From NCBI GenBank assembly GCA_001897675.1, contig MKUE01000099.1, positions 1 to 64,000 of the forward strand: a stretch of DNA of 64,000 bases, read 5' to 3'. The number at the start of each line of letters is the position of its first letter. Within the stretch, counting starts at the first letter, position 1. This DNA comes from Thiobacillus sp. 65-1059. Its GTDB lineage: Bacteria > Pseudomonadota > Gammaproteobacteria > Burkholderiales > Thiobacillaceae. Below, in pieces: positions 43,320-53,939 of this stretch. The position numbers were made by a program, and so were the translations under genes. Under the pieces are notes generated by a model that saw only the letters and a program-made list of their open reading frames with translations, had not been told where the DNA came from and did no database searches.

Positions 43320-43976
43320 TCAGCCGGTGCGCCGCCACACCAGGGTGCGATTGTTCGCCGGCATGGCGATGTCCCGTTGCAGAACCAGGCCCTGGGCGCG
43401 CGCCAGCGCATCCACAGCCTCGAAGTCGCGCACCCCGCTAGCCGGGTCGCGCGCTTTCAGCCAGGCGTCGAAGCGGGCATTGCTCTCCGCGGTATAGGCG
43501 CCGTTGTAGTTGAACGGGCCGTACACCGCCAGTACGCCGCCCGGTTCGAGCACCCGCGAGGGGTACGCCGACGGGGGCCCCGCTGCTGCGCAGCGACCCT
43601 TCCGCAGCACCTCGCCGACGCCCTCGAAAAACCGCTCGACCTCGGGCCAGCCCATGATGTGCAGCGTGTTGGCCGAGAACACCGCATCGTAGCGGCCGTT
43701 GCGCCAGGCGGTCTGGCTGACGTCGAGCGCGATCGGCGGCAGCACGTTGGGCAGCGCCGCCTCGTCGAGCCATTGCCGGATGCCGGGATGCTGCTGCGGC
43801 ACATCGGCGGTCTGCCAGACGAGATGCGGCAGTTCGGCGCCGAAATACACTGCGTGCTGGCCGGTGCCGCTGCCGATTTCCAGCACGCGGCGGCGGTCGG
43901 CAAATACCTCGCGCAGCACCGCCAGGATCGGGTCGCGGTTCTGCACGCAGGACTCGGCAAAGGGCTTGTCGGACAT
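43320..43976 (-). CDS. DUF938 family SAM-dependent methyltransferase, carrying an in-frame repeat insertion
   Basis: [46 protein letters not shown]...[25 protein letters not shown][[19 protein letters not shown]][16 protein letters not shown]. Confidence 0.88.
   Translation of the reverse strand: MSDKPFAESCVQNRDPILAVLREVFADRRRVLEIGSGTGQHAVYFGAELPHLVWQTADVPQQHPGIRQWLDEAALPNVLPPIALDVSQTAWRNGRYDAVFSANTLHIMGWPEVERFFEGVGEVLRKGRCAAAGPPSAYPSRVLEPGGVLAVYGPFNYNGAYTAESNARFDAWLKARDPASGVRDFEAVDALARAQGLVLQRDIAMPANNRTLVWRRTG
43555..43605. repeat. 51-bp dispersed element, copy A, flanked by 6-bp direct repeats AGCACC
   Basis: CGCGAGGGGTACGCCGACGGGGGCCCCGCTGCTGCGCAGCGACCCTTCCGC; AGCACC at 43549-43554 and 43606-43611. 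Confidence 0.75.
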
Positions 43977-43978
43977 TC

Positions 43979-46900
43979 TCAGGTCTCCACTTGAATCAGC
44001 CGGCCGTCGGCCAGCAGCACTGCGGCATGCACCGGCTTGCCCGGATACAGCCCCGCCAGCAGGGTGCGGTAGCCCGCCAGCTGGGGCCGATGGCGTTCGG
44101 CCAGCTGCGCGTCGGACAGCATGCGGCTGTCGTCGCCGGTTTTGTAGTCGATCAGCCATACCGCATCGTCGAATTCCACCACGCGGTCGAGCCGCTGCAT
44201 CCGGCCGTCGGCATCCAGCAGCGCCAGCTCGCTGTGCGCGCGCAGGTACAGCGCGGGATCGAAGAAGCGCGCCAGGTGCGGCTGCGCCAGCAGGGCGCGG
44301 GCATCCGCCTCGATCCTGGCGAGCCCGGCCGCCACCCCCAGCTGCATCGCCAGCGCGGGCAGGTCGCGCGGCGTTCCCGGCGGCGCATGGTGTTCGAGGC
44401 AGGCATGGAACAGTTCGCCGCTGGCCGCCGCCGGGCTGGCGGGCGCAGGGGCAAGCCGCTGCCCCACGGCGGGGGCAGCGATGCGCGGCGCCAGCGCTGT
44501 CATGCACGGCGCGTCGGCGCTGGCGGCCGGCGGCAGGTCGGCCGGCAGCGCCAGGCCCTGCCAGGCCGCCTCGACCCGCTGCAGCCAGGCGCTCTTGTCG
44601 GCGGCGCCGCTGACGATCAGTCCCTGCTCGGCGCGGGTGAGCGCCACATACAGCAGGTTGTCGGACTCGCGCTGCGTCAGCGCGGCCTCCTCGGCAAACC
44701 AGCGTTCCCGCCAGGCGCCCCGCTCGTCCTGTTTGCCGAACAGCGAAAAATGCTCGGGCCGCGCGGCTTCGGGCGGCCACGGCGCCAGCACGCCATGGCT
44801 GTCGCCGCGCGCATGGTCGCTGCCGCCGAGCAGCCAGACGATCGGCGCCTCTAGTCCCTTGGCGCCGTGGATGGTCAGCAGCCGCACGGCGTTTTCGCCG
44901 TCGGCCGCCAGCCCTTCGCCGGGCGCGGCGTCGGCGTCGTCGACGAGCGAGGCCAGTTCGCGGATGAAGCCGGCCAGCGTCGGGTAGCGGCCGGCGTCCT
45001 GCGTCAAGGCCAGCCGCATGAAGGCGCGCAGGTTGGCGGCAACCTGCGGACGCTGGGCGGGCGGCACGGCGGCGGCGTAGCGCGCCTCGACGTCGCCTTC
45101 GAAATAAATGCGGTCGAGCAGGTCGTGCACCGGCAGCGTGCCGACGCGGGCGCGCCAGCGGAGCAGAAGCTGTGCGGCGCGCGCGAGCGCCGGCGGGCTG
45201 TCCGGCGACCCGCCCAGCGCAGTCAGGCGTTCCCAGCCGCACGGCCCGGCAGGGCCGAACACCCTCGGCAAGTCGGCGTCGCTGCAGCCGAAGATCGGGC
45301 TTTTCAGGGCATGCGCCAGCTTCAGATCGGCGTGCGGCAACAGCAGGGTTTCGAGCAGCGCGATCACGTCCTGCGCTTCCAGCGCATGCAGCAGGCCGCC
45401 GCGCCGCGAGGTGATGAAGGGGATGCCTGCCGCTTCCAGCGCGCGCTCGTACAGGTGCAGGTGGGTGCGCTTGCGCACCAGCGCCATCACGTCGCCGGGG
45501 CGCGCCGGGCGGCTGTTTCCAGCCGGCCCGTCGGCCACGCCCCAGCGTCCCAGCATCTCGTCGCGCAACACGCGGGCAAAGGCCTGCGCCTCGACGTGCA
45601 CCGCGCGGTCGTCGGCCTCCGGTTGCGGCGTGGTGAGCGGATTGCGCAATCCGGCCGTGGCAGCGGCCGCGCTTCTTTCCACGCCGACCGGCAGGCAGCG
45701 CAGCGCGCCGGGGCGGGCTGCATTGGCCGGGGCATGGCTGTGCGCGGCAAAGCCGGCCACCCCGGCGAACACCGGATTGATCGCCTGCACCACCGCAGGC
45801 GACAGCCGCCGCGTCATGGTGGCGCTGAAATGCGGCGCGCCGAAGTGCGTGCGCAGAAAATCTGCCGCTGCGTCGAACACCCGCGCTTCGCCGCGCCGGA
45901 AGCGGTAAATCGCCTGCTTCGGGTCGCCCACCATGAACACGGTCATTGCGCTGTCCGCCGCGCGCGCCTCGCTCAGCCAGGTGGAGAGCGCCTGCCATTG
46001 CAGCGGATTGGTGTCCTGGAATTCGTCGAGCAGCAGGTGCCGGTAGCGCGCATCCAGCTTCAGCGCCAGGGCCGGCGCGTGCTCCTCGCTGGCGAGCAGG
46101 CGGCAGGCCAGCCATTCGGCATCGGCGAAATCGATCGCCCCCTGCTGCGCCTTGGCGTCCTGATAGCCTTGCAGCAGCGCGTGGCCGAGCAACAGGCCGT
46201 GGCGGTTGAGGTTCCAGATGCGGATGTCGGTCTGGATCGCGGTGATGGTTTCGAGCGCGGTTTCCAGCGCGTCGAGGTCGCGCAGGTAGGCGTCGAGCTC
46301 GGCGCCGAGCGCCTTTTCCAGTTCGCGGGTGGCCTGCTTCTTGCGGCGCGCGCCGGCGGTCATCAGGCGCGTCATGAGGCAGGCATGGGCGCTTTCCGCA
46401 TCCAGTGTCGGGCTTCTCAGGATGTCCACCGCGCGCTCGCGCTCGGTTTTTGAGCCTTTTTCCAGCGCATGGCCCACCCGCTTCACCCGCGCCAGCATGA
46501 GCTCGTCGGCCCAGAAGGCCGCCACCGGATCGCTGGCCAGATCGGGATGCAGGCCGGGCCGCAATTGTTCCAGCGCATACGCTACCGGGTCGGGCTGGCC
46601 GTCGGTATAGGCCCACCATTCCGCCCGCGCCTGCAAAAAATGCGCAAGCAGGGCGTGCAGGCTGTGCTCGCCGATGTCGGCGAGCAAGGCGAGCAGCGCG
46701 GTGCCTTCCGCCGATTCCGGCGCCACCGCCCATTTCGTCAGCAGCTGGTCGCGCACCTCGTCCTGCAGCTGTCTTTCGCGCTCCAGCAGCGGCGCGCCCC
46801 ATGGCAGCCCCGCCTCCAGCGGCGCACGCTTCAGCAGATCGAGAAACCAGCCGTGGAAGGTCGTCACCGTCGGCCCAGGCTGCGCGGCCAGCACCGTTTC

Positions 46901-47215
46901 CAGCAGCGCGCGCGCGCGCGGCAGCAGCGCCTCGATCTCGTGTTCCGGCACCGCGCGCTCGCGCAGGAATGCGCGCACCGTCGCGTCATCCTCCAGCGCC
47001 AACACCCGCAGCCAGGCGTGCAGGCGGTCGGTCATTTCCTGCGCCGCCTTGCGCGTGAAGGTGATCGCCAGCAGTTCCGAGGGTTCGGCCCCGGCCAGCA
47101 GCAGGCGGATCATGCGCGACACCAAGAGCCAGGTCTTGCCGCTGCCGGCGCAGGCCTCCACCACCGCGGAATGGCCGGGCGCGAGCGCCACGCTTGTCTC
47201 CAGCGGCTCACTCAT
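43979..47215 (-). CDS. addA: UvrD/Rep-type helicase-nuclease, AddA/RecB-like
   Basis: MSEPLETSVALAPGHSAVVEACAGSGKTWLLVSRMIRLLLAGAEPSELLAITFTRKAAQEMTDRL..., LLLDEFQDTNPLQWQAL, C-terminal nuclease VWLIDYKTGDD. Confidence 0.88.
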   Translation of the reverse strand: MSEPLETSVALAPGHSAVVEACAGSGKTWLLVSRMIRLLLAGAEPSELLAITFTRKAAQEMTDRLHAWLRVLALEDDATVRAFLRERAVPEHEIEALLPRARALLETVLAAQPGPTVTTFHGWFLDLLKRAPLEAGLPWGAPLLERERQLQDEVRDQLLTKWAVAPESAEGTALLALLADIGEHSLHALLAHFLQARAEWWAYTDGQPDPVAYALEQLRPGLHPDLASDPVAAFWADELMLARVKRVGHALEKGSKTERERAVDILRSPTLDAESAHACLMTRLMTAGARRKKQATRELEKALGAELDAYLRDLDALETALETITAIQTDIRIWNLNRHGLLLGHALLQGYQDAKAQQGAIDFADAEWLACRLLASEEHAPALALKLDARYRHLLLDEFQDTNPLQWQALSTWLSEARAADSAMTVFMVGDPKQAIYRFRRGEARVFDAAADFLRTHFGAPHFSATMTRRLSPAVVQAINPVFAGVAGFAAHSHAPANAARPGALRCLPVGVERSAAAATAGLRNPLTTPQPEADDRAVHVEAQAFARVLRDEMLGRWGVADGPAGNSRPARPGDVMALVRKRTHLHLYERALEAAGIPFITSRRGGLLHALEAQDVIALLETLLLPHADLKLAHALKSPIFGCSDADLPRVFGPAGPCGWERLTALGGSPDSPPALARAAQLLLRWRARVGTLPVHDLLDRIYFEGDVEARYAAAVPPAQRPQVAANLRAFMRLALTQDAGRYPTLAGFIRELASLVDDADAAPGEGLAADGENAVRLLTIHGAKGLEAPIVWLLGGSDHARGDSHGVLAPWPPEAARPEHFSLFGKQDERGAWRERWFAEEAALTQRESDNLLYVALTRAEQGLIVSGAADKSAWLQRVEAAWQGLALPADLPPAASADAPCMTALAPRIAAPAVGQRLAPAPASPAAASGELFHACLEHHAPPGTPRDLPALAMQLGVAAGLARIEADARALLAQPHLARFFDPALYLRAHSELALLDADGRMQRLDRVVEFDDAVWLIDYKTGDDSRMLSDAQLAERHRPQLAGYRTLLAGLYPGKPVHAAVLLADGRLIQVET

Positions 47216-49847
47216 GCCACATCCCCTTGCGGCACAGCCCGCGCGCCTCGCAGAACTGGCAGACGGCGTCGATCCCCGATGCGGGCAGCGCTGCGCCGGC
47301 GGCAATCGCTTCGAGCAGCTCTGGCAGGCGGCGGCCGATGGCGTCGACGTCGGTTTCGCCGTCGAGTTCGAGCAGCGCGACCGGAGTTTCATTGATCGGC
47401 AGGTAGGCGGCGGCGGCCTCCGCGAGCCAGGCGTAGAACGGCAGCTGGACCGCTTCGGCGGGGTCCTTGAGTTTCTTCTTGAGAGCTTGCGCGGCGCCGG
47501 TCTTGTAGTCGATGACGGTACGGGCGTCGCCCTTCTGATCCACGCGGTCGACGCGGCCGTGCAGGGTGATTTCGCCGAGACCGGCGACGTCGAACGGCAT
47601 GCTGAATTCGGCTTCGCCAGCCTGGTACTGCCAGCCTTGCGCAACCCACTCCAGCCAGGCGTCGATGTAGGCGGGCTGGATTTTTTCCCAGCGGTTGCGC
47701 CAGGCGGTGGCGGTCCAGGCGGGCAGCGCGGCGAATTCGGCGGCGGAGATTTCCTGCAGGCGGGCCAGCGCGGCGGTGCGTCCGGGCGGCGGGGCGCCGT
47801 CGTGAAAGGCCTTGAGGATGCGGTGCAGCGCGTTGCCGTAATCGCTCTTGTCGAGCGCGTCGTCGGCTTCGTCCAGTTCGCGGATGCCGAGCACGCTCTT
47901 CACGAAAAACCGGTACGGGCAATCGAGCAGGGTCTGGTAGGCGGTGGGCGAATAGTGGCGCGGCAATTGCATCGCCGACACCGCCGGCGCCGGCTGTCCG
48001 CTGGCGCCGGGCAACGGGCTGGGCCGGGCGGGCGGCGCGCCGCTGGCCTGTTCGGGCAGGGCGGCGCCCCACGCGGCCAGATGCAGGGCCTGCAGCCGCA
48101 AGACCAGCTGCGAGGCGGGGTTGGGCTCGTCGTCGTTCCATGCCTGCCAGCTCAACAGCGCAGGCCCCTGGGCCAATAGCGGGATCAGGTCGGCGGTGGC
48201 GGCTTCGGCCTCGATGGCGGCAGTGGACAGGCCGAGTTGCGCGCGCGTGGCCTGGCTGAACAGGCCGGGTGCGGGGCGCGCGGGCAGGCGACGGGCGTCG
48301 GCGCCGATCACCGCGACCGCGTCGAACAGGCGCCCGCGTGCGGCGGGCAGCGAGGTCAGCACGATGGGACTGGCGATGCGGACATCGATGAAGCTGGCCG
48401 ACTCCAGCGCCAGATTGAGCCAGCGCCGCCATTCGCCGAAGCCGTATTTTTCGCCGTCGTCGGCCAGCTCGCGGCGCAGGGTTTCGAGCGTGGCGAGCAG
48501 GCTGGCGCCGGCGGCGTCGGCATCCAGCGGGCCGCAGGCGCCAAGCCGGGCAAGGCTGTCGGCCAGCCTTGCGAGCCAGCTCGCGAGCGGCGCACGGCTT
48601 TGGGCAAAGCCTTGCCGGGCGTTGAACAATGCGGCAAGCCAGGGCGGCAGCGCGCCGAATTGCGCATGCGCCAGCCGCTGGATATCGGCCATGCCTTGCG
48701 CCACCCCCTGCCGCCGCAGCGCGAGTTCGAGCTGCAGCACCTGGTCCTGCCGCGCCGCGAACTCGCCCAGCAGGAAGGGCGACTTCAGCAGATCGAGCAA
48801 TTCGATATGCGGGAAGTCGTGCGCCACGCATTCCAGCCAGCGATCGATCACGGCGGCGGCGGCGGTGGTCGACAGCGCCCAGCCGGTTTCGTCGGCCACC
48901 AGCACGTCGGTGCGTTCGAGCAGCGCGCGCACCCGGCGCGCGGTTTCGCGGTCGAGCGCGATCAGTGCGATAGCGCGCTTGCCGGCGTGCAATTGGGCGG
49001 CCACCCAGGCGGCGACGGCGCGCGCCTCGGCTTCCAGGTGCGGGGCGGGACACAGCGTCAGGCGCGGGTGCACGGGAGAACGGGGATGAAGGGCCGCCAG
49101 CATGGCAGCGCGTTCGCGCAGCGGCGGCGCGGCTTTCTGCCAGGCCTGGTGCAGCGTGAACGCCACGCCGTCGGCGGCGTCGGCGGCAGGCTCGAACAGC
49201 GTGACGGGCGCATGTTCGGCACAGCGACCGAGAAATTGCCGTTCGATGGCGGTCAGCGTTCCCAGCGCGTAGCCGTAAACGGGCTGCGGCGCAGACCGGC
49301 ATTGCTCAAGCAGCTGGTCGAGCGCGCGCGCATAGTGCGCCTGCGGGTCGCTGCCATCGCTGTTGAGCGTCTGCCATACCGCCTCGATCAGCGCGGTTTC
49401 GCGGTCGAGCGTATCGGCATGCAGCGCGCGGATGCGCGATCCGATGGCGGCGCCCAGGCGGGCGGCGGAAAGTTCGTCGGCCAGCTGCAGCAACTCGTTG
49501 GCGAGCGCCCATCGGTCGACCGTGCCCAGCCAGTCGATGTTGCGCAGCACGCCGTGCAGCCGCGCCAGCCGCCGCGCATGCGGCTCGGCGCGGCCGTCGG
49601 CCATGCGTGTGTCCTGCAGGGCGCTTTCGGCCCAGGCTTTCAGCGGAGTGATGCGCGGCGGGATCAGGGCGGGCAGGCCGGCAGCCTGCGCCAGCGCGCG
49701 GGCGAAATCCTGTCCGGCGCGGTGGTTGGGGACGAGCAGCGTCAGTCCGGAGAGATCGGGCAGGCGATCGGAGTAACGGTCGAGCAGGGTGCGGGCGGCG
49801 GCGTGCGCCAGGGGCGCGCCGCCCAGGAGAATCGTTGCGATTCCCAC
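47208..49847 (-). CDS. addB: PD-(D/E)XK nuclease / inactivated helicase-like subunit, AddB-like
   Basis: C-terminal ARTVIDYKTG nuclease motif and candidate Fe-S cysteines LLDCPYRFFVKSVLG ... CQFCEARGLCRKG; overlaps addA-like gene. Confidence 0.82.
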   Translation of the reverse strand: MGIATILLGGAPLAHAAARTLLDRYSDRLPDLSGLTLLVPNHRAGQDFARALAQAAGLPALIPPRITPLKAWAESALQDTRMADGRAEPHARRLARLHGVLRNIDWLGTVDRWALANELLQLADELSAARLGAAIGSRIRALHADTLDRETALIEAVWQTLNSDGSDPQAHYARALDQLLEQCRSAPQPVYGYALGTLTAIERQFLGRCAEHAPVTLFEPAADAADGVAFTLHQAWQKAAPPLRERAAMLAALHPRSPVHPRLTLCPAPHLEAEARAVAAWVAAQLHAGKRAIALIALDRETARRVRALLERTDVLVADETGWALSTTAAAAVIDRWLECVAHDFPHIELLDLLKSPFLLGEFAARQDQVLQLELALRRQGVAQGMADIQRLAHAQFGALPPWLAALFNARQGFAQSRAPLASWLARLADSLARLGACGPLDADAAGASLLATLETLRRELADDGEKYGFGEWRRWLNLALESASFIDVRIASPIVLTSLPAARGRLFDAVAVIGADARRLPARPAPGLFSQATRAQLGLSTAAIEAEAATADLIPLLAQGPALLSWQAWNDDEPNPASQLVLRLQALHLAAWGAALPEQASGAPPARPSPLPGASGQPAPAVSAMQLPRHYSPTAYQTLLDCPYRFFVKSVLGIRELDEADDALDKSDYGNALHRILKAFHDGAPPPGRTAALARLQEISAAEFAALPAWTATAWRNRWEKIQPAYIDAWLEWVAQGWQYQAGEAEFSMPFDVAGLGEITLHGRVDRVDQKGDARTVIDYKTGAAQALKKKLKDPAEAVQLPFYAWLAEAAAAYLPINETPVALLELDGETDVDAIGRRLPELLEAIAAGAALPASGIDAVCQFCEARGLCRKGMWHE

Positions 49848-49914
49848 CGGGGCTAATCTAAAAACGGCGGCTGGGCGCGCCCGCCCGGCGGGCGGTCAAC
49901 TGCAGTTGACCGGC

Positions 49915-50238
49915 TCAACGTTCCAGGTACTGGCGCTTGTCCTTGACGCCGGCCCATTCGTCGGCATCGGGCAGCGGGTCCTTGCGTTCGACGATGACTT
50001 TCCACTCCTTGGCAAGCTCGGCATTGAGCGCGATGTAGGCGCGCTGGTCATCCGGCACGTCGTCTTCGGCATAGATGGCCTCGACCGGGCATTCGGCCAC
50101 GCACAGGGTGCAGTCGATGCATTCCTCGGGGTCGATGACGAGGAAATTGGGGCCTTCATGGAAGCAGTCCACCGGACAGACATCGACACAATCGGTGTAT
50201 TTGCACTTCACGCAGGCGTCGGTTACAACGTAGGTCAT
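49915..50238 (-). CDS. fdxA: 7Fe ferredoxin FdxA
   Basis: [62 protein letters not shown]. Confidence 0.96.
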   Translation of the reverse strand: MTYVVTDACVKCKYTDCVDVCPVDCFHEGPNFLVIDPEECIDCTLCVAECPVEAIYAEDDVPDDQRAYIALNAELAKEWKVIVERKDPLPDADEWAGVKDKRQYLER

Positions 50239-50398
50239 TCGTATTTACCCTGATGATTTGAGGAATGCCCGGATGCTTGCAGGCGGCAGTTTTGATGTAG
50301 CATATCGTCACAAAACCGATTTTTCCAGCATTGCCACCTTCCCAAACCGTCCAGGCCGCGTCCGGCCAACCGCATACTTCAAAATAGGAGCCTCACCG

Positions 50399-50725
50399 AT
50401 GAGCGAGCATGTTCATTACATATCCGACGATTCCTTCGAACAGGAAGTCCTGCAGGCGGGTGTGCCCGTGCTGGTGGATTACTGGGCGGACTGGTGCGGC
50501 CCCTGCAAGATGATCTCGCCGATCCTCGACGAAGTCGCCAAGGAATACGCCGGCAAGCTCAAGGTGTGCAAGCTCAATATCGACGAGAACCAGGCCACCC
50601 CGCCCAAGTTCGGCATCCGTGGCATCCCCACCCTGATGATCTTCAAGAACGGCAATGTCGAGGCGACCAAGGTCGGCGCCCTGTCCAAGTCGCAACTCAC
50701 CGCTTTCGTCGACAGCAACATCTAA
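50399..50725 (+). CDS. trxA: thioredoxin
   Basis: [41 protein letters not shown]. Confidence 0.96.
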   Translation: MSEHVHYISDDSFEQEVLQAGVPVLVDYWADWCGPCKMISPILDEVAKEYAGKLKVCKLNIDENQATPPKFGIRGIPTLMIFKNGNVEATKVGALSKSQLTAFVDSNI

Positions 50726-50831
50726 AACCCTACCGGACGGCGCACCCGCGCGCCGCCTTCCCGCAGTGCCGTCCGGCTTCTCTCCCCCTTCACGTCCGGC
50801 TCTTTCAAGCGAGCCCACTCAGGCCCTTTCC

Positions 50832-52091
50832 ATGCATCTTTCCGAACTCAAGCAGAAGCCGATCACCGAGCTCCTCGAAATCGCCGCCACCAACGGCATC
50901 GACAACGCCAACCGTTTTCGCAAGCAGGAGCTGATCTTCACCATCCTGAAAACGCTGGCCAAGCGCGGCGAGAGCATCTACGGCGACGGCGTGCTGGAAG
51001 TGCTACCGGACGGCTTCGGATTCCTGAGATCGCCGGAAACCTCGTATCTCGCCAACACCGACGACATCTACGTGTCGCCGTCGCAGATCCGCCGCTTCAA
51101 CCTGCATACCGGCGACAAGATCGAGGGCGAGATCCGCACGCCGAAGGACGGCGAGCGCTATTCGGCGATGACCAAGCTCGACAAGATCAACGGCGAGCCA
51201 CCCGAGGCGAGCAAGAACAAGATCCTGTTCGAGAACCTCACCCCGCTGCATCCGGACAAGCCGCTCAAGCTGGAACGCGACGTCAAGGCGGAGGAGAACA
51301 TCACCAGCCGCGTCATCGACATCGTCGCCCCGATCGGCAAGGGCCAGCGCGGCCTCCTGGTGGCGCCGCCGAAGTCCGGCAAGACGGTGATGCTGCAGCA
51401 CATCGCCCACGCCATCACTTCCAACCATCCCGACGTGGTGCTGTTCGTGCTGCTGATCGACGAGCGTCCGGAGGAAGTGACCGAGATGAGCCGCACCGTG
51501 CGCGGCGAAGTGGTCGCCTCGACCTTCGACGAACCCGCCAGCCGCCACGTCCAGGTGGCCGAGATGGTGATCGAGCGCGCCAAGCGCCTGGTCGAGCACA
51601 AGAAGGACGTGGTCATCCTGCTCGACTCGATCACGCGGCTGGCGCGCGCCTACAACACGGTGCAGCCGGCTTCCGGCAAGGTGCTCACCGGCGGCGTCGA
51701 CGCCAACGCGCTGCAGAAGCCGAAGCGCTTCTTCGGCGCCGCCCGCAACATCGAGGAAGGCGGCAGCCTGACCATCCTCGCCACCGCGCTGATCGACACC
51801 GGCAGCCGCATGGACGACGTCATCTACGAAGAATTCAAGGGCACCGGCAACCTGGAAATCCATCTCGACCGCAAGATGGCCGAGAAGCGCCAGTACCCCG
51901 CCATCAACGTCAACCGCTCCGGCACCCGCCGCGAAGAACTGCTGATGCCGCACGACATCCTGCAGAAGGTGTGGGTGCTGCGCAAACTGCTGTACCCGAT
52001 GGACGACATGGAGGCGATGGAGTTTCTGCTCGACAAGATCCGCGCGACCAAAAACAACAGCGAATTTTTCGACTCGATGCGGCGCGGCTGA
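50832..52091 (+). CDS. rho: transcription termination factor Rho
   Basis: [36 protein letters not shown]..., [29 protein letters not shown]. Confidence 0.98.
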   Translation: MHLSELKQKPITELLEIAATNGIDNANRFRKQELIFTILKTLAKRGESIYGDGVLEVLPDGFGFLRSPETSYLANTDDIYVSPSQIRRFNLHTGDKIEGEIRTPKDGERYSAMTKLDKINGEPPEASKNKILFENLTPLHPDKPLKLERDVKAEENITSRVIDIVAPIGKGQRGLLVAPPKSGKTVMLQHIAHAITSNHPDVVLFVLLIDERPEEVTEMSRTVRGEVVASTFDEPASRHVQVAEMVIERAKRLVEHKKDVVILLDSITRLARAYNTVQPASGKVLTGGVDANALQKPKRFFGAARNIEEGGSLTILATALIDTGSRMDDVIYEEFKGTGNLEIHLDRKMAEKRQYPAINVNRSGTRREELLMPHDILQKVWVLRKLLYPMDDMEAMEFLLDKIRATKNNSEFFDSMRRG

Positions 52092-52167
52092 CCCGCGCGG
52101 CTTGCGCATCGCGCGTTGCTCCGCTACAATCCCGCGTTCTCCGAATTCAACCCGTTAAGGAATTGCC

Positions 52168-52374
52168 ATGAAATCCGGCATTCACCCCGATTACAAGGAA
52201 GTCGCCGTGACCTGCTCCTGCGGCAGCACGTTCAAAACCCGCTCCACGCTGGGCAGGGAAAAGCTGCACGTGGAAGTCTGCGCGGCCTGCCATCCGTTCT
52301 ACACCGGCAAGCAGAAGATCGTCGACACCGCCGGCCGTGTCGAGAAGTTCCGTCAGCGCTACGGCATGAAGTAA
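52168..52374 (+). CDS. rpmE: 50S ribosomal protein L31 (cysteine-containing form)
   Basis: [68 protein letters not shown]. Confidence 0.97.
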   Translation: MKSGIHPDYKEVAVTCSCGSTFKTRSTLGREKLHVEVCAACHPFYTGKQKIVDTAGRVEKFRQRYGMK

Positions 52375-52407
52375 GCCGCTCTGCACGGCGCTTGCGTGAT
52401 GCGACTC

Positions 52408-52429
52408 AAAGCGGCTTCGGCCGCTTTTT
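52408..52429 (+). terminator. intrinsic terminator downstream of rpmE
   Basis: AAAGCGGC TTCG GCCGCTTTTT. Confidence 0.8.
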
Positions 52430-52487
52430 GCGTTTTGGCGGCGACACAACGGTATCATTGGACACTCCCGACCAGGACGAGGCAGAC

Positions 52488-53939
52488 GTGACCCCCCGAG
52501 CTTTCCGCCGCATTGCAATGGCCGTTCTCGGCGCGCTGGCGCTGACGCACTGTGCGCAGAATCCGGTGACGGGCGGCAAGGATTTCGTGCTGATGTCCGA
52601 GCAGCAGGAAATCCAGATGGGTGCGCAGGCGCACCAGGATGTATTGAAGGAATACGCGGCGCTGGACAATCCGGCGCTGCAGGCCTACGTCAACGAGGTC
52701 GGCCAGCGGCTGGCGAAACAGAGCCATCGGCCGAACCTGCCATGGCATTTCACCGTGGTCGACAGCCCCGACGTCAACGCCTTCGCCCTGCCCGGCGGCT
52801 ATGTCTACATCACCCGCGGCATCATGGCCTATCTGAATTCCGAGGCCGAACTGGCCGGGGTGGTGGGGCATGAAATCGGCCATGTCACCGCGCGCCACGG
52901 GGTGCGCCAGCAAAGTGCGTCCACCGCGGCAGGACTGGGCGCGGTGCTGGGCTCGATTCTGGTGCCGGGGATGAACAGCCAGGCGGGCGCATCGCTGCTG
53001 CAAACGCTGGCGCAGGCCTGGACCGCCGGCTACGGGCGCGAGCACGAACTGGAATCCGACCGCCTCGGCGCCGAATACCTGGCCCGGAGCGGCTACAACC
53101 CGCAGGCAATGATCGAGGTCATCGGCGTGCTGAAAAACCAGGAGCTGTTTGCCGCCGAACAGGCCAAGCGCGGCGGCCGCCAGCCGCGCACCTATCACGG
53201 CACTTTCGACACCCACCCGAGCAACGATGCGCGCCTCAAGCAGGTGGTGGGCGAGGCCGGCAAGTACAGCGTCGCCAATCCGCGCGACGGCCGCGACGAT
53301 TTCCTGCAGAAAATGGCCGGCGTGTATTTTGGCGACAGCCCCGACCAGGGCGTGATCCGCAACAATGCCCTGCTGCATGAAAAGCTCGGGCTGGCGCTGC
53401 AGTTTCCGCCTGGCTGGCAGGTACGCAATCGCCCCGACCGGGTGGTGGCGACGAATCCCCAGGGCGACGCGCTGGTCGAGCTGCAGCAGGGGCCGAAAAG
53501 CGACAAACCGCTGGAGACGCTGCAGAAAGGGCTCAAGCTGGATGCCGGCGCACGCTACGACAGCGGCAATCTTGGCGGCCACCCGGCCGCATTCGCGGCG
53601 GGCGCGCAGCAGGGCAAACCGGTGGTGGTGGCAGCCGTGGTGTTCAACGGCACGCAGTACCTGATCGCCGGCATGGCCAAGGACAAGCCCGCGTACGAGC
53701 GCGAGCGCAGCGCCCTGCGCGCGGCGATCAACAGCTTCCACGCACTCGGCGCGGCGGAACGGCAGGCGGCGCGCCCCCATGTGCTGCGCCTGCTGACTGC
53801 GCAACCCGGCACCACGATGGCCGCGCTGGCGCGGCAGTCGCCATTGGAAGGCGATGCCGAAAGCCAGCTGCGCCTGCTGAACGATCTCTACCCCGGCGGC
53901 GAGCCCGAGCGGGGGCAGCTCCTCAAAATTGTTCAATAA
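52488..53939 (+). CDS. M48 family Zn-metalloprotease, lipoprotein-like (BepA-like; GTG start)
   Basis: ALTHCAQNPVTGGKDFVLMSEQQEIQMG..., GVVGHEIGHVTARHG (HExxH). Confidence 0.88.
   Translation: MTPRAFRRIAMAVLGALALTHCAQNPVTGGKDFVLMSEQQEIQMGAQAHQDVLKEYAALDNPALQAYVNEVGQRLAKQSHRPNLPWHFTVVDSPDVNAFALPGGYVYITRGIMAYLNSEAELAGVVGHEIGHVTARHGVRQQSASTAAGLGAVLGSILVPGMNSQAGASLLQTLAQAWTAGYGREHELESDRLGAEYLARSGYNPQAMIEVIGVLKNQELFAAEQAKRGGRQPRTYHGTFDTHPSNDARLKQVVGEAGKYSVANPRDGRDDFLQKMAGVYFGDSPDQGVIRNNALLHEKLGLALQFPPGWQVRNRPDRVVATNPQGDALVELQQGPKSDKPLETLQKGLKLDAGARYDSGNLGGHPAAFAAGAQQGKPVVVAAVVFNGTQYLIAGMAKDKPAYERERSALRAAINSFHALGAAERQAARPHVLRLLTAQPGTTMAALARQSPLEGDAESQLRLLNDLYPGGEPERGQLLKIVQ

Noticed and set aside
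43320-46802. 1160-aa ORF joining the DUF938 gene to a long upstream frame
   Set aside because: Only the last ~219 codons are real; the rest is an out-of-frame reading of the addA-like gene.
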